Shown: in pieces, positions 62,659 to 64,000 of the stretch
Layout of the letters: each line of letters starts with the position of its first letter
Position numbering within the stretch: the first letter of the stretch is position 1
Source of the DNA: Porticoccaceae bacterium LTM1
Lineage (GTDB): Bacteria; Pseudomonadota; Gammaproteobacteria; Pseudomonadales; Porticoccaceae
Assembly (NCBI GenBank): GCA_030252795.1
Contig: CP127080.1
Span: 2,683,501 to 2,747,500, forward strand
Direction of reading: 5' to 3'
Length of the DNA: 64,000 bases
Program-made: the position numbers and the translations under genes
The notes under the pieces: model-generated
What the model was told of the DNA's origin: nothing
What the model saw: the letters and a program-made list of their open reading frames with translations, nothing else
Database searches by the model: none

Positions 62659-63567
62659 ATGTATCTTGACCTGGACACCTTTCGCACCCTTTCGGCGATC
62701 GTTGAAGAGGGCAGTTTTGCCAAGGCCGCAGAGCGCCTCAACCGCTCCCAGTCAGCGGTAAGCTATAAGATCAAGCAGCTGGAGCAATTTCTGGGAGCAC
62801 CGGTATTTGATCGCAGCAGTTATCGAGCCACGCTTACCGAGAGCGGTGAAGCCATTCACCGTGAGGGGCTCAAGCTGCTCAGACAGATGCGACACATTGA
62901 ACACCTGGCCCAGCAGCATCAAACCGGCTGGGAGCCGCGACTGGACCTGATTATTGACGGCGCACTGTCCATGACGCCGGTACTGCGCGCACTGAAGGCG
63001 TTTGAAGACCAGCGTGTTCCCACCGCTATTCAGCTTCACGTTGAACACTTGCACGGTGTTCAGCAACGATTCGAGAAATCTCCCGCTGCCATTATGCTAA
63101 CCAAGGAATATACGCCGCTGGACGACTGCGACTCGGAGCCGCTTCCACCGGTGAGAAATTTACTGGTAACCGCAACGGATCATCCTTTGGCTGGCATGAA
63201 AGAGATTACTCGCCAGCAATTGCAACAGTACGCCGAACTCACTGTTCGTGACAGCGCCCAACGCATTCAATCAGCATCGGTCACCGGCACGCCACTATTT
63301 GGGGGCGAACGGGTCTATTTTCTCAGTGACTTCCAGCAGAAGCGTCAGGCGCTGCGAATGGGTCTCGGATTTGGCTGGGCACCCCAATACCTGATTAAAA
63401 AAGAACTGGAGGCAGGAGAGCTGTTAAGCATCGATTACAAAGAGGGCAATCAGTTTGAGTTTGTCCCGGTAATGGTTTGGCATACCGCTCAGCAAGCTGG
63501 CCGTGGCTCGGCACTGCTTCTCGAGTTATTGCGTCAGGAGTTTCAATCACTCAAAACAACTGGCTAA
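62659..63567 (+). CDS. LysR-type transcriptional regulator, likely of hmgA-hppD
   Basis: A 302-residue LysR-type regulator. The winged helix-turn-helix is FRTLSAIVEEGSFAKAAERL with SQSAVSYKIKQLEQFLG; the effector domain has GLGFGWAPQYLIKKELEAGEL, near the C terminus. Divergent placement beside hmgA and hppD suggests control of tyrosine catabolism, perhaps with an aromatic intermediate as effector; this is inferred from position. A terminator follows. Confidence 0.9.
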   Translation: MYLDLDTFRTLSAIVEEGSFAKAAERLNRSQSAVSYKIKQLEQFLGAPVFDRSSYRATLTESGEAIHREGLKLLRQMRHIEHLAQQHQTGWEPRLDLIIDGALSMTPVLRALKAFEDQRVPTAIQLHVEHLHGVQQRFEKSPAAIMLTKEYTPLDDCDSEPLPPVRNLLVTATDHPLAGMKEITRQQLQQYAELTVRDSAQRIQSASVTGTPLFGGERVYFLSDFQQKRQALRMGLGFGWAPQYLIKKELEAGELLSIDYKEGNQFEFVPVMVWHTAQQAGRGSALLLELLRQEFQSLKTTG

Positions 63568-63578
63568 ATTTTCTGGAC

Positions 63579-63609
63579 AAAAAAAGGGCTGCCATTAGGC
63601 AGCCCTTTT
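63579..63609. terminator. Bidirectional terminator after the LysR gene
   Basis: GGGCTGCC-ATTA-GGCAGCCC with an A run before and T run after. It serves both the LysR gene and the convergent peptidase. Confidence 0.92.
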
Positions 63610-63631
63610 AGTACCTGAACTCAGGCAATAC

Positions 63632-64000
63632 TTACCAAATACGCACACGCTTTTCCGGCGGCAAGTAGAGTTTGTCACCCGGCTCAACACCAAATGCGTC
63701 GTACCAGGCGTCTACGTTGCGAACGATACCGTTTACACGGAATTCGCCCGGAGAGTGCGGATCTGACTTCAGCCTTTGCAGCAGGGCTTGATCACGCATC
63801 TTGCCTTTCCAAAGCTGCGCATAAGCCAGGAAGAAACGTTGATCACCAGTCAGGCCATCAATGACTTCGTCCTCTTCACCATTGAGGTGCATTTTGTATG
63901 CCTCGTAGGCGATCATCACACCACCCAGGTCACCGATGTTCTCACCCAGGGTAAAGCGGCCATCTACGAACTGTCCAGGCAGGGCCTCGTAGCTATTGTA
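63632..64000 (-). CDS. M13 family metallopeptidase, C-terminal part (cut by window edge)
   Basis: The last 122 codons of a neprilysin/PepO-type zinc metallopeptidase running in from beyond the window. On the minus strand from 64000 the frame reads through LGENIGDLGG, the ENxxDxGG motif that supplies the third zinc ligand of this family, then FRVNGIVRNVDAWYDAFGV and a C terminus in LPPEKRVRIW. The zinc HExxH lies outside. Such enzymes are periplasmic or exported and cut oligopeptides. Confidence 0.92.
   Translation of the reverse strand, partial: YNSYEALPGQFVDGRFTLGENIGDLGGVMIAYEAYKMHLNGEEDEVIDGLTGDQRFFLAYAQLWKGKMRDQALLQRLKSDPHSPGEFRVNGIVRNVDAWYDAFGVEPGDKLYLPPEKRVRIW

Noticed and set aside
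1-64000. CRISPR arrays, tRNA or rRNA genes, insertion sequences
   Set aside because: None seen. The repeats are dispersed palindromes without regular spacers, and no transposase or integrase was recognised.

Overview
The window reads as a chromosomal segment of a free-living aerobic gammaproteobacterium, most like marine members of the Cellvibrionales and relatives. This rests on gene content and order: the gpmI / yibN-grxC-secB divergent block with envC and ctpA beside gpmI, the glyA-nrdR-ribD-ribC-ribBA-ribH-nusB-thiL-pgpA chain, large STN-type TonB receptors, a DUF6316 protein and a fused LplT-Aas protein. It is an inference; no rRNA or other decisive marker is present. I saw no rRNA, tRNA, CRISPR array, insertion sequence or intact prophage.

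Left part (1-18 kb): the tail of a phenylacetate catabolic operon (paaC, paaD, paaE), an EAL-CBS-GGDEF cyclic-di-GMP protein, an NfeD/slipin membrane pair, pyruvate kinase, an AT-richer pair of unfamiliar genes (a site-2-protease-like membrane protein and a membrane-anchored companion), paaY, then secB-grxC-yibN divergent from gpmI-envC-ctpA. Middle left (18-27 kb): a long minus-strand housekeeping chain for riboflavin (ribD, ribC, ribBA, ribH, ribA), thiamine (thiL), phospholipid (pgpA), NusB, NrdR, HisF and GlyA.

Centre (27.5-40.3 kb): the most interesting part. Two complete cell-surface signalling modules (ECF sigma factor of FecI type, FecR-type anti-sigma, STN-containing TonB receptor) point towards each other, with two thioredoxin-fold proteins behind the first receptor. 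Four near-identical promoter elements (GGTAGGGT followed after 16 bases by a GTG-containing -10 box) lie exactly in front of both sigma genes and both receptor genes, so each module looks self-activating and the two may cross-talk.

Right part (40-64 kb): a DUF3179 protein, OxyR, small membrane and hydrolase genes, a glycoside hydrolase family 2 enzyme with an unusual C-terminal membrane anchor, YejK, a two-subunit molybdenum hydroxylase (IorAB type), FklB, a cold shock protein, the LplT-Aas fusion, a cluster of three small helix-turn-helix regulators with unknown small proteins, then tyrosine catabolism (hppD, hmgA) with a divergent LysR regulator, and the C-terminal end of an M13 metallopeptidase cut by the window edge.

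Several families of short palindromic intergenic repeats are scattered through the window. They sit at every visible junction of the paa operon and inside the rib chain, and they create false N-terminal extensions and spurious reading frames. Aromatic catabolism appears at both ends (phenylacetyl-CoA epoxidation at the left, homogentisate pathway at the right), suggesting a heterotroph that uses aromatic amino acids and their breakdown products together with TonB-imported substrates.
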